Shown here: in pieces, positions 52,744 through 60,905 of the stretch | Layout of the letters: every line of letters begins with the position of its first letter | Numbering within the stretch: the stretch's first letter is position 1 | Source: Picosynechococcus sp. PCC 7002 | GTDB lineage: Bacteria; Cyanobacteriota; Cyanobacteriia; Cyanobacteriales; MRBY01 | Length of the DNA: 64,000 bases | Direction of reading: 5' to 3' | NCBI RefSeq assembly: GCF_963860125.1 | Contig: NZ_CAWLFA010000001.1 | Coordinates: 2,356,001-2,420,000 of the forward strand | Program-made: the position numbers and the translations under genes | Notes under the pieces: generated by a model | Told to the model about the DNA's origin: nothing | Database searches by the model: none | The model's input: the letters and a program-made list of their open reading frames with translations, nothing else

Positions 52744-53355
52744 ATGGAGAAAGATGCGAAAAGCCCCTTGATCCTGATCATTCCCTGCACCCTGTTAATG
52801 ACTGTATTTTTCAGTGTTTGGACGATCTGTGTGGTGGCGATCGCCTGTGTGGTGGCCTGGTATCTCTGGCAACAGTACCGCTGGCAGCAACTCTCAATCA
52901 CCCTCACCCCCGATTTCCGTCGCCTGATCGAAGTAAACCAAGGAAAAATTACCGTAGCCGACTTAACCCTTGCTACGGGCTTATCGGGGAATGATGTCCG
53001 TTGGTTTCTCGAACGCAAAGCAAAGGAGTACGCCGCCCAGGCTGTTGTTTATCAAAAAACAGGCATTGTTTATTACTTTTTGACCAGCGGTGCCCTGGGC
53101 AGTATGTTCAATGGCAGTGATCCCGAAATCCCAGAGCCAGACCTCCAGGAACCCACGCCACCACCCTTAACTCCAAAATCACCGCCAGCACCGATGATTC
53201 AAACGGAACTCGCGAAACGTTTTTCCGTACATCCCAGCACCCTCCGCAAACGCCGGGGCCGTGATAATTTTGCTGAATGGAGTCAGGCTAAAGATCCCGA
53301 TAATATTCCCTGGCGCTACGATCCCAATACCCGTCAGTTTTCGCCCCAGCAATAA
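52744..53355 (+). CDS. membrane-anchored protein with two HTH-like parts
   Basis: The 203-aa protein has an N-terminal pair of hydrophobic helices (residues ~8-43). A winged-helix-like region follows (KITVADLTLATGLSGNDVRWFLERKAKEY), then a Pro-rich linker (~130-155). A C-terminal segment (IQTELAKRFSVHPSTLRKRRGRDNFAEW) resembles a small DNA-binding helix-turn-helix with arginines. Whether it binds DNA at the membrane is uncertain. No family is recognised. Confidence 0.75.
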   Translation: MEKDAKSPLILIIPCTLLMTVFFSVWTICVVAIACVVAWYLWQQYRWQQLSITLTPDFRRLIEVNQGKITVADLTLATGLSGNDVRWFLERKAKEYAAQAVVYQKTGIVYYFLTSGALGSMFNGSDPEIPEPDLQEPTPPPLTPKSPPAPMIQTELAKRFSVHPSTLRKRRGRDNFAEWSQAKDPDNIPWRYDPNTRQFSPQQ

Positions 53356-53395
53356 CCCTGTTCATTTTTACCCCCATAATTTCATTCATTCTCCC

Positions 53396-54553
53396 ATGCC
53401 CGATCTGCACCAACATCGCCAACAGTTTCCTGCCCTCGCCCACAAAACTTACTTTAACTACGGTGGCCAGGGGCCGTTACCCCAGTCGAGCCTTAATGCC
53501 ATCCTAGACAGTTATCACCAGGGCGATCGCCAAGGGCCTTTTTCCCTCGCCCAGGGTCAATGGGAAACGGGCATTATTCAAAAATTGCGGGGGGCGATCG
53601 CCGCTGAACTCCAAGCTCAACCCCAAAATATTGCCCTCACCGAAAATGTAACTGCTGGCTGTAACATCGCCCTCTGGGGGATCGACTGGCAAGCGGGGGA
53701 CGAAATCCTCCTCGGTGATTGTGAACATCCAGGCATTGTTGGCATTGTCCAGGAGATTGCGGCCCGCTTCGACGTGAAGATTCGCATTTGTCCCCTCTTT
53801 GACACTCTCAATGGGGGTGATCCTACAGCGACGATCGCCCAACATTTAACCCCCCAAACTCGCCTCTTGGTGATTAGCCATCTTTTTTGGAATACAGGCC
53901 AGATATTGCCTTTAAAGGAAATTTGTACCCTCTGCCATGGCCAAAATACCCTGGTGCTGGTGGATGCGGCCCAATCCTTCGGGATGCTACCCCTCGATTT
54001 ACCAGGGTTGGGGGTCGATTTCTATGCCTTTACGGGTCATAAATGGTGGTGCGGCCCGGCTGGGGTCGGCGGACTTTATATTTCCACCGAGGCGATCGCC
54101 CAGCATCGACCGACCTTTATTGGCTGGCGGGGGGTAACCCAGTGGGATTCAACGACTGAAGTGGCCCTTGCCCAGGATGCCCGCCGTTATGAAGTCGCAA
54201 CTTCCGCTTATCCTCTCTACGTTGGCTTAATGGAGGCGATCCGCTTACATCAACAATGGGGTGATATGGCCAGCCGTTATCAACAAATCTGCGATCGCAG
54301 TGCCTACTGTTGGGAAAAACTCAACGCGATCCCCCAGGTGCAATGTCTCAAAACCACCCCCCCCACTTCGGGGTTAGTCTCCTTTCAAGTCGATACCGCC
54401 CAAAGCCACAGTGATATTGTCAAAGCCCTCGAAGCCCAGGGGTTTTGTCTCCGGACGATCCGCTTCCCGGACTGTATCCGCGCCTGTACACACTACTTCA
54501 CCACCCCCGCAGACATCGACCAATTGGCGATCGCCCTCACCACCCTCACCTGA
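53396..54553 (+). CDS. class V aminotransferase-fold PLP enzyme, L-cysteine/cystine lyase-like (C-DES)
   Basis: The 385-aa enzyme begins MPDLHQHRQQFPALAHKTYFNYGGQGPLP, as in the cyanobacterial cysteine/cystine lyase of Synechocystis (C-DES). The PLP Lys is in FTGHKWWCGPAG (~residue 220), and the PLP-phosphate region is ALTENVTAGCNIALWG. C-DES releases sulfur from cystine for iron-sulfur cluster building. The general fold also includes cysteine desulfurases and isopenicillin-N epimerases, so the specificity is inferred. It starts at the ATG at 53396, 40 nt after the membrane-HTH gene. Confidence 0.82.
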   Translation: MPDLHQHRQQFPALAHKTYFNYGGQGPLPQSSLNAILDSYHQGDRQGPFSLAQGQWETGIIQKLRGAIAAELQAQPQNIALTENVTAGCNIALWGIDWQAGDEILLGDCEHPGIVGIVQEIAARFDVKIRICPLFDTLNGGDPTATIAQHLTPQTRLLVISHLFWNTGQILPLKEICTLCHGQNTLVLVDAAQSFGMLPLDLPGLGVDFYAFTGHKWWCGPAGVGGLYISTEAIAQHRPTFIGWRGVTQWDSTTEVALAQDARRYEVATSAYPLYVGLMEAIRLHQQWGDMASRYQQICDRSAYCWEKLNAIPQVQCLKTTPPTSGLVSFQVDTAQSHSDIVKALEAQGFCLRTIRFPDCIRACTHYFTTPADIDQLAIALTTLT

Positions 54554-54572
54554 GGCTCCCAAAACCTTTTAG

Positions 54573-55073
54573 ATGAAACAGCGCTATATCTACTCATTAT
54601 TGTTCCTATTACCTGGCTTCTCTGTCTCTCTACTGGGTACTTGGATAATAATGGGTACTGTCCTCGGAATACTCTGGTTATATGTCTTTGGCGACAATCC
54701 ATGGCCAACGTGGATAGAGCCGCTGATATCTGTCTTGTTTTTGTTAATATTCTCTGGCTCATGGCTAACAATTACCGTAGCGGGCTACCGTGTCGGCAAA
54801 AAATTAGAGGCGAGGTCAGGGTTTAAAAGCAAACACCTTTGGCTATCTCTATGGGCAACCTTACTACCAATCGCGATTATCTTGCTCCATCAGTTGGGTA
54901 ATGGCAACCTCGGCCCCAAATCTCCACAAGAACGTTGTCACGACTATTGTCGTTATCATGGCTATCAATCCAGCAGCACATCGCCACAGAACTCTGGCGG
55001 ACAAACCTGTAGTTGCCTGGGACAGTATGGTGCGATGGAAAGAATACAGCCGATTGATCAATTGCCACGCTGA
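54573..55073 (+). CDS. small polytopic membrane protein with Cys-rich tail
   Basis: The 166-aa protein has about four hydrophobic helices in its first 115 residues, with WIIMGTVLGILWLYVF and LISVLFLLIFSGSWLTITV. A hydrophilic C-terminal tail follows, containing four cysteines in CHDYC and CSC patterns that could bind metal. The start is about 20 nt after the PLP enzyme stop. No family is recognised. Confidence 0.65.
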   Translation: MKQRYIYSLLFLLPGFSVSLLGTWIIMGTVLGILWLYVFGDNPWPTWIEPLISVLFLLIFSGSWLTITVAGYRVGKKLEARSGFKSKHLWLSLWATLLPIAIILLHQLGNGNLGPKSPQERCHDYCRYHGYQSSSTSPQNSGGQTCSCLGQYGAMERIQPIDQLPR

Positions 55074-55086
55074 AGGGCGGAAGCGG

Positions 55087-55476
55087 TCAAGGCAAAATCC
55101 CCAATTCCTGTAAACAGCGACGGGTAACCTCCAGGCGAGCGGAACCATCTTGGGGACTATTGATATCAATGTTGGTCGCAAAAAAGTACACATCATCGCC
55201 CCGTTCCGCATAGCCCACATACCAACCGATATTCTGAACTCCGGGGTTCCCAAAACCAAACCAGCCTGTTTTTGCTCGAATCGTGTAATTGGGGATTTGT
55301 TCAGCGATCATGATCTCTTTGACTGAGCTTTCCATCGACATAAATAATCTTTCCATACAAGACAAAGCTGCCGTAAAACGGAGGGCTCCACGCATAAAAT
55401 CTATTGCTGTTGAGCATCCTAAGTCAAATGCCTCAATCTTAAAATCACTACAGATGCAGCACCCGTTATACGCCAT
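55087..55476 (-). pseudogene. truncated class D beta-lactamase (C-terminal remnant)
   Basis: The frame gives 129 aa whose last ~75 residues clearly match the C-terminal part of class D (OXA-type) enzymes. KEIMIAEQIPNYTIRAKTGW contains the KTG motif, followed by GWYVGYAERGDDVYFFATNIDI and ARLEVTRRCLQELGIL. The N-terminal half, with the catalytic SxxK and SxV motifs, is missing, and the residues before MERLF do not resemble the family. It is a broken copy that cannot act as a lactamase. The 241-bp spacer beyond it (55477-55717) shows no gene. Confidence 0.75.
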
Positions 55477-55717
55477 AAACTCTTACTTCTGATGGACTAA
55501 ATTCTTTAAAATTTTAGGTAGGCTAGAAATAAAAGAAACAAGTAAGCTTTTACTTAAAAATCAATTGTAATGAGCGAGTACTGTGGCCTCTAATCAAGTA
55601 GAGATCTGTAGCTTCATGGTCAATAGAAATTTTCTTTAGCGTAAAAGATGGAGTCAGAAATAAATTGGGTATTGTAAATCTAAAGTTCTCTTAAAATTCC
55701 AAAAAATATCTTTATGT

Positions 55718-56260
55718 ATGTTGCGTCTTCTCTTTCTCCATCGTAAGAAAGCAGCCCAAGATTTCCAAGGTTTCACCGTGATTGAACTCATGATTGTAAT
55801 GATAATCACGGGCATCTTAACGGCGATCGCCTTGCCTGCCTTTTTAAATCAAGTGGACAAGTCCCGATATGCTAAAGCGCGGCTGCAAATGCGCTGTATG
55901 CTTCAAGAGCTCAAAGTTTATCGCCTGAATCACGGCAGTTACCCCCCGGATCAAAATCGAAATGTTCCTTACTATCCTGGGTCTGAGTGTTTTAAGGTAC
56001 ATACAGGGTATGTTAGGGATAGACCGGATATCAATCGAAATAATAATACAGATATTCCATTTCATTCTGTCTATGATTATGAACGCTGGGATTACAATTC
56101 TGGCTGTTATATTGCGGTGACATTTTTTGGCAAAAATGGTCTGAGAAGATTTACTCAAGCTGCCATTAATGAAATATCCACCACTGGATTTCATTTCTAT
56201 GATGGAACTGATGATGATTTGGTCTTGGTTGTGGATATTACTGATAGTCCCTGTGATTAA
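55718..56260 (+). CDS. type IV prepilin-like protein
   Basis: The 180-aa protein has a type III signal with cleavage after Gly18 in QDFQG|FTVIELMIVM. Glu23 is the +5 residue needed for pilin assembly, and the helical hydrophobic stem follows (~19-45). The C-terminal globular part has four Cys near the middle and end that may close loops (SECF, SGCYI, SPCD). It is closer to minor pilins than to the major pilin. No other pilus genes are in the window. Confidence 0.85.
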   Translation: MLRLLFLHRKKAAQDFQGFTVIELMIVMIITGILTAIALPAFLNQVDKSRYAKARLQMRCMLQELKVYRLNHGSYPPDQNRNVPYYPGSECFKVHTGYVRDRPDINRNNNTDIPFHSVYDYERWDYNSGCYIAVTFFGKNGLRRFTQAAINEISTTGFHFYDGTDDDLVLVVDITDSPCD

Positions 56261-56384
56261 AAAAATATTTCATTTTAAGTTGTAACCAATATAAAACTAG
56301 GCCTAAATTCTTACAACTTTGAACCGGAGGTTGAGGCGATCGCCTACAATCAAACTTTGAAGATTCCATTGGTTTGTCGTTGCT

Positions 56385-56903
56385 ATGAATTATCTGATCG
56401 CCGTATTCCCAGACCGTATGACCGCCGAAGAAGCCTATACCCAACTGGAAAAAGCTAAAGTTCCCACCAAACATCTAGCTATTGTTGGTCAAGGCTACCA
56501 AACCGCCGATGAATTTGGCTTTATCGATCCCTCTAAGCAGGGGCGCAAGCGAGCAAAATTGATGGCCTATTGGCTAATCCCCTTCGGCTTCTTTGGGGGT
56601 TTTGTCTTCGATTACATTACGGGGTTAGATACCTTCGCCTGGGCTGGTACACCGGGTAATCATATTGTCGGGGGTCTCGCTGGGGCTGTTGGCGGGGCCA
56701 TGGGGAGCTATTTCGTTGGCACAACCGTTGGCTTGGCGGTGGGGAGCGGCGATGCCCTACCCTATCGCAATCGCCTCAATGCAGGGAAATACCTCGTGAT
56801 CTACAAATATGAGTTGAACAAATACCGCGACTTGGTGACCCGTCTACTCCAGGAGCAAAATCCGGAAAATCTCCAGGGCTATTCAGAATCTGGAGGGATG
56901 TAA
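56385..56903 (+). CDS. conserved membrane-associated protein of unknown function
   Basis: The 172-aa protein has an N-terminal ferredoxin-like alpha/beta segment (MNYLIAVFPDRMTAEEAYTQ, then VPTKHLAIVGQGYQ). Two glycine-rich hydrophobic helices follow (residues ~65-125), including GGLAGAVGGAMGSYFVGTT. The C-terminal strand YLVIYKYELNKYRDLV suggests a return to the alpha/beta fold. The layout resembles the DUF1269-like and general-stress-related glycine-zipper proteins found in cyanobacteria. The function is not known. Confidence 0.75.
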   Translation: MNYLIAVFPDRMTAEEAYTQLEKAKVPTKHLAIVGQGYQTADEFGFIDPSKQGRKRAKLMAYWLIPFGFFGGFVFDYITGLDTFAWAGTPGNHIVGGLAGAVGGAMGSYFVGTTVGLAVGSGDALPYRNRLNAGKYLVIYKYELNKYRDLVTRLLQEQNPENLQGYSESGGM

Positions 56904-56912
56904 GCATTTGCC

Positions 56913-57335
56913 ATGGCTGACACCCCTTCACCCGAAAAATTAGCGGCCCTTGCCGTTGGTGAGCAGGGAGAGCTTTTTGTGCAGCAGCATCTCAAAAGCC
57001 AGGATTGGCAGATTGTCGCAACCCGTTGGCGCTGTCGTTGGGGAGAATTGGATCTGGTTGCGTTTCATGCCCAGACAAAAATTCTTGCTTTTGTAGAGGT
57101 AAAAACCCGACAACAGCACAGCTTGGATTATCAAGGCTTACTGGCGATCACCCCCAGCAAACAACGCAAAACCATCCGGGCGGCGATGCAATTTTTAAGT
57201 AAATTTCCCCAATATGAAACCTACGGTTGTCGCTTTGATGTGGCCCTTGTCACCTACAGCAAAACTGCAACCTTTCCCCAGGGTTTCCGCCTAGCTACTT
57301 ACTTGGAAGGGGCATTCGAGGCCGATGCGTCCTAG
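56913..57335 (+). CDS. YraN/UPF0102 family nuclease-like protein
   Basis: The 140-aa protein has the restriction-endonuclease-like fold of UPF0102. The pattern GEQGELFVQQHLKSQDW is followed by WGELDLVAFH and FVEVKTRQQHS, whose Glu/Asp/Glu-x-Lys residues form the putative catalytic site. The function in YraN proteins is not established, but a Holliday-junction-like role has been suggested. It starts 9 nt after the preceding gene, so cotranscription is likely. Confidence 0.9.
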   Translation: MADTPSPEKLAALAVGEQGELFVQQHLKSQDWQIVATRWRCRWGELDLVAFHAQTKILAFVEVKTRQQHSLDYQGLLAITPSKQRKTIRAAMQFLSKFPQYETYGCRFDVALVTYSKTATFPQGFRLATYLEGAFEADAS

Positions 57336-57383
57336 AATGTAGGGTGTTTTCCGTGATTCTTAAAGCCCTGTGGCGATCGCCCC

Positions 57384-58874
57384 ATGACCACTTCTGAACT
57401 TAGCTCTACCTCCGCGCAAAATTTACCCACTGTTGGCCCCTTTACCATGTTTCGCCTGGGACTTTTTAACCTGGGCTTGGGTCTGATGGCGGTGTTGACC
57501 CTGGCGGTACTCAACCGGGTAATGATTAGTGAGCTGGATATTCCGGCGACGGTGACGGCGGGGGCTTTGGCGGTACCACAATTTATGGCCCCCGCGCGGA
57601 TCTGGTTCGGGCAACTGTCCGACAGCAAAAAGATTTTTAAGCTTCACCGCAGTGGTTATGTCTGGATTGGGACGGTGTTGTTCGGTTCGGCAATCTTTGT
57701 GGCGGTACAAATTGTCTGGCAGTTGGCCCTAGCGGTGCGGGAAAATGGCGGCTGGGCCTGGTCTGGGGAGATGTTGCTGTGGGCGATCGCCCTGGGGGCA
57801 GTGCTCGGTTTCTATGGCCTGGCCCTCAGCTCTACGTCCACCCCCTTTACGGCGTTGTTAGTGGATATTTCCGATGAAAATAATCGCTCAAAAATTGTGG
57901 CGGTGGTCTGGTCAATGCTGCTGCTAGGGGTTGTGATTGGCGGGATCAGTGGCAGTATTTTCCTCGATCAGGTACAACAGGCCGGGGTCATCCTGGGGGC
58001 CAATGCCGGAGCAATCATCACCCAAGGGGAAAAGCTCCTGAATACGCCCATCGAAAGTTTACAGGGGCCAATTAATTCTCTGTTTCTAGTCGTGCCGGCG
58101 ATCGCCTTTGGTTTGGGGCTACTCGGTATCCTTGGGATCGAACGCAAATATTCTCGTTTTAGTCGGCGGACTGCCCCCACAACGCGGGAAGACCAAATCA
58201 CCTTTCAGGATTCTATTAAAGTCGTCCGTAGCAGTCCACAAACAGCCATTTTCTTTAGCTTTCTCGTGACCTTTACGATTAGCCTATTTATGCAAGAAGC
58301 GGTGCTGGAGCCCTATGGCGGTGAAGTGTTTGGGATGTCCATCGGCGAAAGTACCCTGCTCAATTCCTACTGGGGGATCGGTGTTCTCGTGGGCTATAGT
58401 GTGACCGGATTTTTGGTGGTGCCGCGCCTAGGAAAGAAAAATACTGCCCGTTTAGGTTGTTTGCTCACAGCGGCTTGTTTCTTTTTAATTATTTTGGCAG
58501 GGTTCACCCAACAGCCCCAGATCCTCAGATATGCCCTCGTCCTCTTTGGGATGGCCACGGGGATCGGCACCATTGGCGCGATTAGTTTAATGCTTGATCT
58601 CACCGCCGCCGAAACCGCTGGTACTTTCATTGGCACCTGGGCGCTGGCCCAAGCGATGTCCCGGGCGATCGCCACTTTAATGGGGGGAGTCGTGTTAGAT
58701 ATTGGGCGGGCAATTTTTCAAACCCCCCTCTTGGCCTACAGTTCTGTTTTTGTGCTCCAAGCCGTGGGGATGTTCAGTGCCATTTTTATTCTCAATAACG
58801 TGAATATCCACGAATTCAAAGAAAATACCAGGCAGGCGATCGCCACGATCCTCGAAGGAGAACTAGATGGCTAG
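57384..58874 (+). CDS. BCD/PucC-family MFS transporter
   Basis: The 496-aa membrane protein has 12 predicted helices. The opening FTMFRLGLFNLGLGLMAVLTLAVLNRVM and the following helix pair with QFMAPARIWFGQLSD match the PucC/BCH group. The C-terminal half keeps SLMLDLTAAETAGTFIGTWALAQA. Anoxygenic bacteria use PucC to build light-harvesting complexes, and cyanobacterial relatives may carry chlorophyll or its precursors. The activity here is inferred. The gene precedes the UDP-glucuronate decarboxylase by 66 nt. Confidence 0.88.
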   Translation: MTTSELSSTSAQNLPTVGPFTMFRLGLFNLGLGLMAVLTLAVLNRVMISELDIPATVTAGALAVPQFMAPARIWFGQLSDSKKIFKLHRSGYVWIGTVLFGSAIFVAVQIVWQLALAVRENGGWAWSGEMLLWAIALGAVLGFYGLALSSTSTPFTALLVDISDENNRSKIVAVVWSMLLLGVVIGGISGSIFLDQVQQAGVILGANAGAIITQGEKLLNTPIESLQGPINSLFLVVPAIAFGLGLLGILGIERKYSRFSRRTAPTTREDQITFQDSIKVVRSSPQTAIFFSFLVTFTISLFMQEAVLEPYGGEVFGMSIGESTLLNSYWGIGVLVGYSVTGFLVVPRLGKKNTARLGCLLTAACFFLIILAGFTQQPQILRYALVLFGMATGIGTIGAISLMLDLTAAETAGTFIGTWALAQAMSRAIATLMGGVVLDIGRAIFQTPLLAYSSVFVLQAVGMFSAIFILNNVNIHEFKENTRQAIATILEGELDG

Positions 58875-58940
58875 ACAAAGTGTCTATCTCTCGCTACCGT
58901 TAGGAAAACCATCTGAACAGTCATCGTTCCAGAACTAACC

Positions 58941-60866
58941 ATGCGAATTCTAGTGACCGGCGGCGCAGGGTTCATCGGCTCCCATCTCATTGATCGCCTG
59001 ATGACCGAAGGCCATGAAGTCATTTGCCTCGATAACTTTTACACAGGCCGCAAGCATAACCTTTTGCAGTGGATTGGCAACCCCTACTTTGAAATGGTGC
59101 GCCACGACATCACCGAACCGATCCGCCTCGAAGTGGATCAGGTTTACCACCTCGCTTGTCCTGCCTCACCGATCCATTACCAGTTCAACGCCATCAAAAC
59201 CGTTAAAACCAACGTCATGGGCACCCTAAATATGTTGGGGTTAGCCAAACGGGTCAAAGCGAGAATTCTGTTGGCGTCCACCTCTGAAGTCTATGGCGAT
59301 CCGGAAGTTCATCCCCAGCCAGAAACCTACCATGGCAACGTGAATCCCATCGGCATTCGCTCCTGTTACGACGACCAAACCGAAATTTTGACTGATTCCG
59401 GTTGGGTACTCTTCCCCGAATTACAACCCAACCAAAAAGTTGCCACCCTCAACGAACAAAACCAAGTGGAATATCATCTTCCCGATGAGTTCATTATTCA
59501 ACCCTATCTTGGTCACTTGCTGAGATTTAATAACAGCAAATTCGATCTTTGTGTGACTCCAAACCACAAAATGTACGTCCGCAGTAAGACAGGAAAACTC
59601 AAATTTCTTCAGGCTGATGAAAAGCGTCACTGGCATTCATGGAAAGTCATTACAGGCGCAATTTTTCAAGGTGAAGAGCTTAAAACTTTTACGTTTGGTC
59701 CCCCCCCTCTAAATGCCAAAGTTCGCTTTAATACTGTTTTCATGGACGATTGGCTGGAATTCCTGGGCTATTATCTGTCCGAAGGCTGCACCCACGTTCG
59801 TCGTCGTGTACGGGTGGTAAATGGCAGTAATTACGACGTTGCTGATTATAATGTTCTGATTGCCCAAGAAAATCCTGAAGGACGCACCAAGATTGCTGCT
59901 TGTTTAAATCGTTTGGGCTTTAAATATTTTGATTCTGATCATCATCAATTTAGGATTTGTAGCAAACAACTTGCTGAGATTCTATTGCCATTGGGTAAAT
60001 CTGGTGAAAAATATATTCCCCGTGAATATCTGCGGTTATCACCACGGCAATCTCGCATTTTGTTTGATGCGCTGATCATGGGTGACGGTTCTCAACGGGG
60101 TAATTGTTTTACCTATTACTCTAAATCAAAGCAACTAGCGGATAATGTACAAGAATTAGCCTTACGGTGTGGCTTTGCTGCTTCTGTTGTGTCCCATGCG
60201 GTCGGACGGGATTTATATCGGGTTAATATTCGCGTAGCTAAAGATGCGGCTCTGGTAGAACCAGAAAAAGTTTTTTACAAAGGGAATGTGTACTGCGTCA
60301 ATGTCAAAAACCATGTGGTTTTGGTACGTCGTAATGGTCGGGTTGCTTTTTGTGGTAACTGTTACGACGAGGGGAAGCGGATGGCGGAAACCCTGGCTTT
60401 TGATTACCACCGCTCTAATAATGTTGATATCCGTGTCGCCCGAATTTTTAATACCTATGGCCCCAATATGTTGCCGAATGATGGGCGGGTGGTGAGTAAC
60501 TTTATCGTTCAAGCGCTCCAGGGGAAACCGTTGACGGTCTATGGGGATGGTTCCCAAACCCGCAGTTTTTGCTATGTGAGTGATTTGGTTGAAGGTTTGA
60601 TTCGTTTGATGAACCAAAACTTTATCGGCCCCGTCAATTTAGGGAATCCCGATGAGTACACGATTTTGGAGTTGGCCCAAACGATTCAGAATATGGTCAA
60701 TCCTGATGTTGAAGTCGCCTTTGAGCCGCTACCCCAGGATGATCCGCGTCAACGGCAACCGGACATTACCCGTGCTAAAACCTACTTGGATTGGCAGCCG
60801 ACGGTGCCCCTCAAGGTGGGCTTAGAAAAAACGATCGCCTATTTCCGCGATCGCCTCGCAGAATAA
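58941..60866 (+). CDS. UDP-glucuronate decarboxylase (UDP-xylose synthase) interrupted by an intein
   Basis: The 641-aa precursor holds a 309-aa enzyme split by a 332-aa intein at residues 142-473. The host part is a short-chain dehydrogenase/epimerase: GGAGFIGSHL (7-16) binds NAD, STSEVYGDP lies in the active-site strand, and after splicing the catalytic YxxxK becomes Y143-x3-K147 in SCYDEGKR. The C-terminal part has NTYGPNMLPNDGRVVSNFIVQALQ-like family sequence. It decarboxylates UDP-glucuronate to UDP-xylose. Without splicing the Ser-Cys-Tyr junction is broken and the catalytic Lys is far away. Adjacent ugd makes its substrate. Confidence 0.93.
   Translation: MRILVTGGAGFIGSHLIDRLMTEGHEVICLDNFYTGRKHNLLQWIGNPYFEMVRHDITEPIRLEVDQVYHLACPASPIHYQFNAIKTVKTNVMGTLNMLGLAKRVKARILLASTSEVYGDPEVHPQPETYHGNVNPIGIRSCYDDQTEILTDSGWVLFPELQPNQKVATLNEQNQVEYHLPDEFIIQPYLGHLLRFNNSKFDLCVTPNHKMYVRSKTGKLKFLQADEKRHWHSWKVITGAIFQGEELKTFTFGPPPLNAKVRFNTVFMDDWLEFLGYYLSEGCTHVRRRVRVVNGSNYDVADYNVLIAQENPEGRTKIAACLNRLGFKYFDSDHHQFRICSKQLAEILLPLGKSGEKYIPREYLRLSPRQSRILFDALIMGDGSQRGNCFTYYSKSKQLADNVQELALRCGFAASVVSHAVGRDLYRVNIRVAKDAALVEPEKVFYKGNVYCVNVKNHVVLVRRNGRVAFCGNCYDEGKRMAETLAFDYHRSNNVDIRVARIFNTYGPNMLPNDGRVVSNFIVQALQGKPLTVYGDGSQTRSFCYVSDLVEGLIRLMNQNFIGPVNLGNPDEYTILELAQTIQNMVNPDVEVAFEPLPQDDPRQRQPDITRAKTYLDWQPTVPLKVGLEKTIAYFRDRLAE
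59364..60359 (+). other. intein with LAGLIDADG homing endonuclease
   Basis: The 332-residue intein runs from Cys142 to Asn473, followed by Cys474 as the +1 residue. Block A starts CYDDQTEILTDSGW. Block B is TPNHK with Thr206 and His209. Two LAGLIDADG-type motifs, FLGYYLSEG (acid Glu281) and FDALIMGDGS (acid Asp382), are intact and about 100 residues apart. The splicing end is VAFCGN rather than the usual VHN, so the penultimate His is Gly. The DNA has no HIP1 octamer, while the flanking exteins and genes do. Confidence 0.92.
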
Positions 60867-60905
60867 CTAACGGACAACAACACGAGAAATTCACTAGAAA
60901 TTGCG

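Noticed and set aside
53261..53395. Upstream extension of the PLP enzyme gene
   Set aside because: The extra 45 residues come from the end of the preceding gene in another frame. The family start is at 53396.
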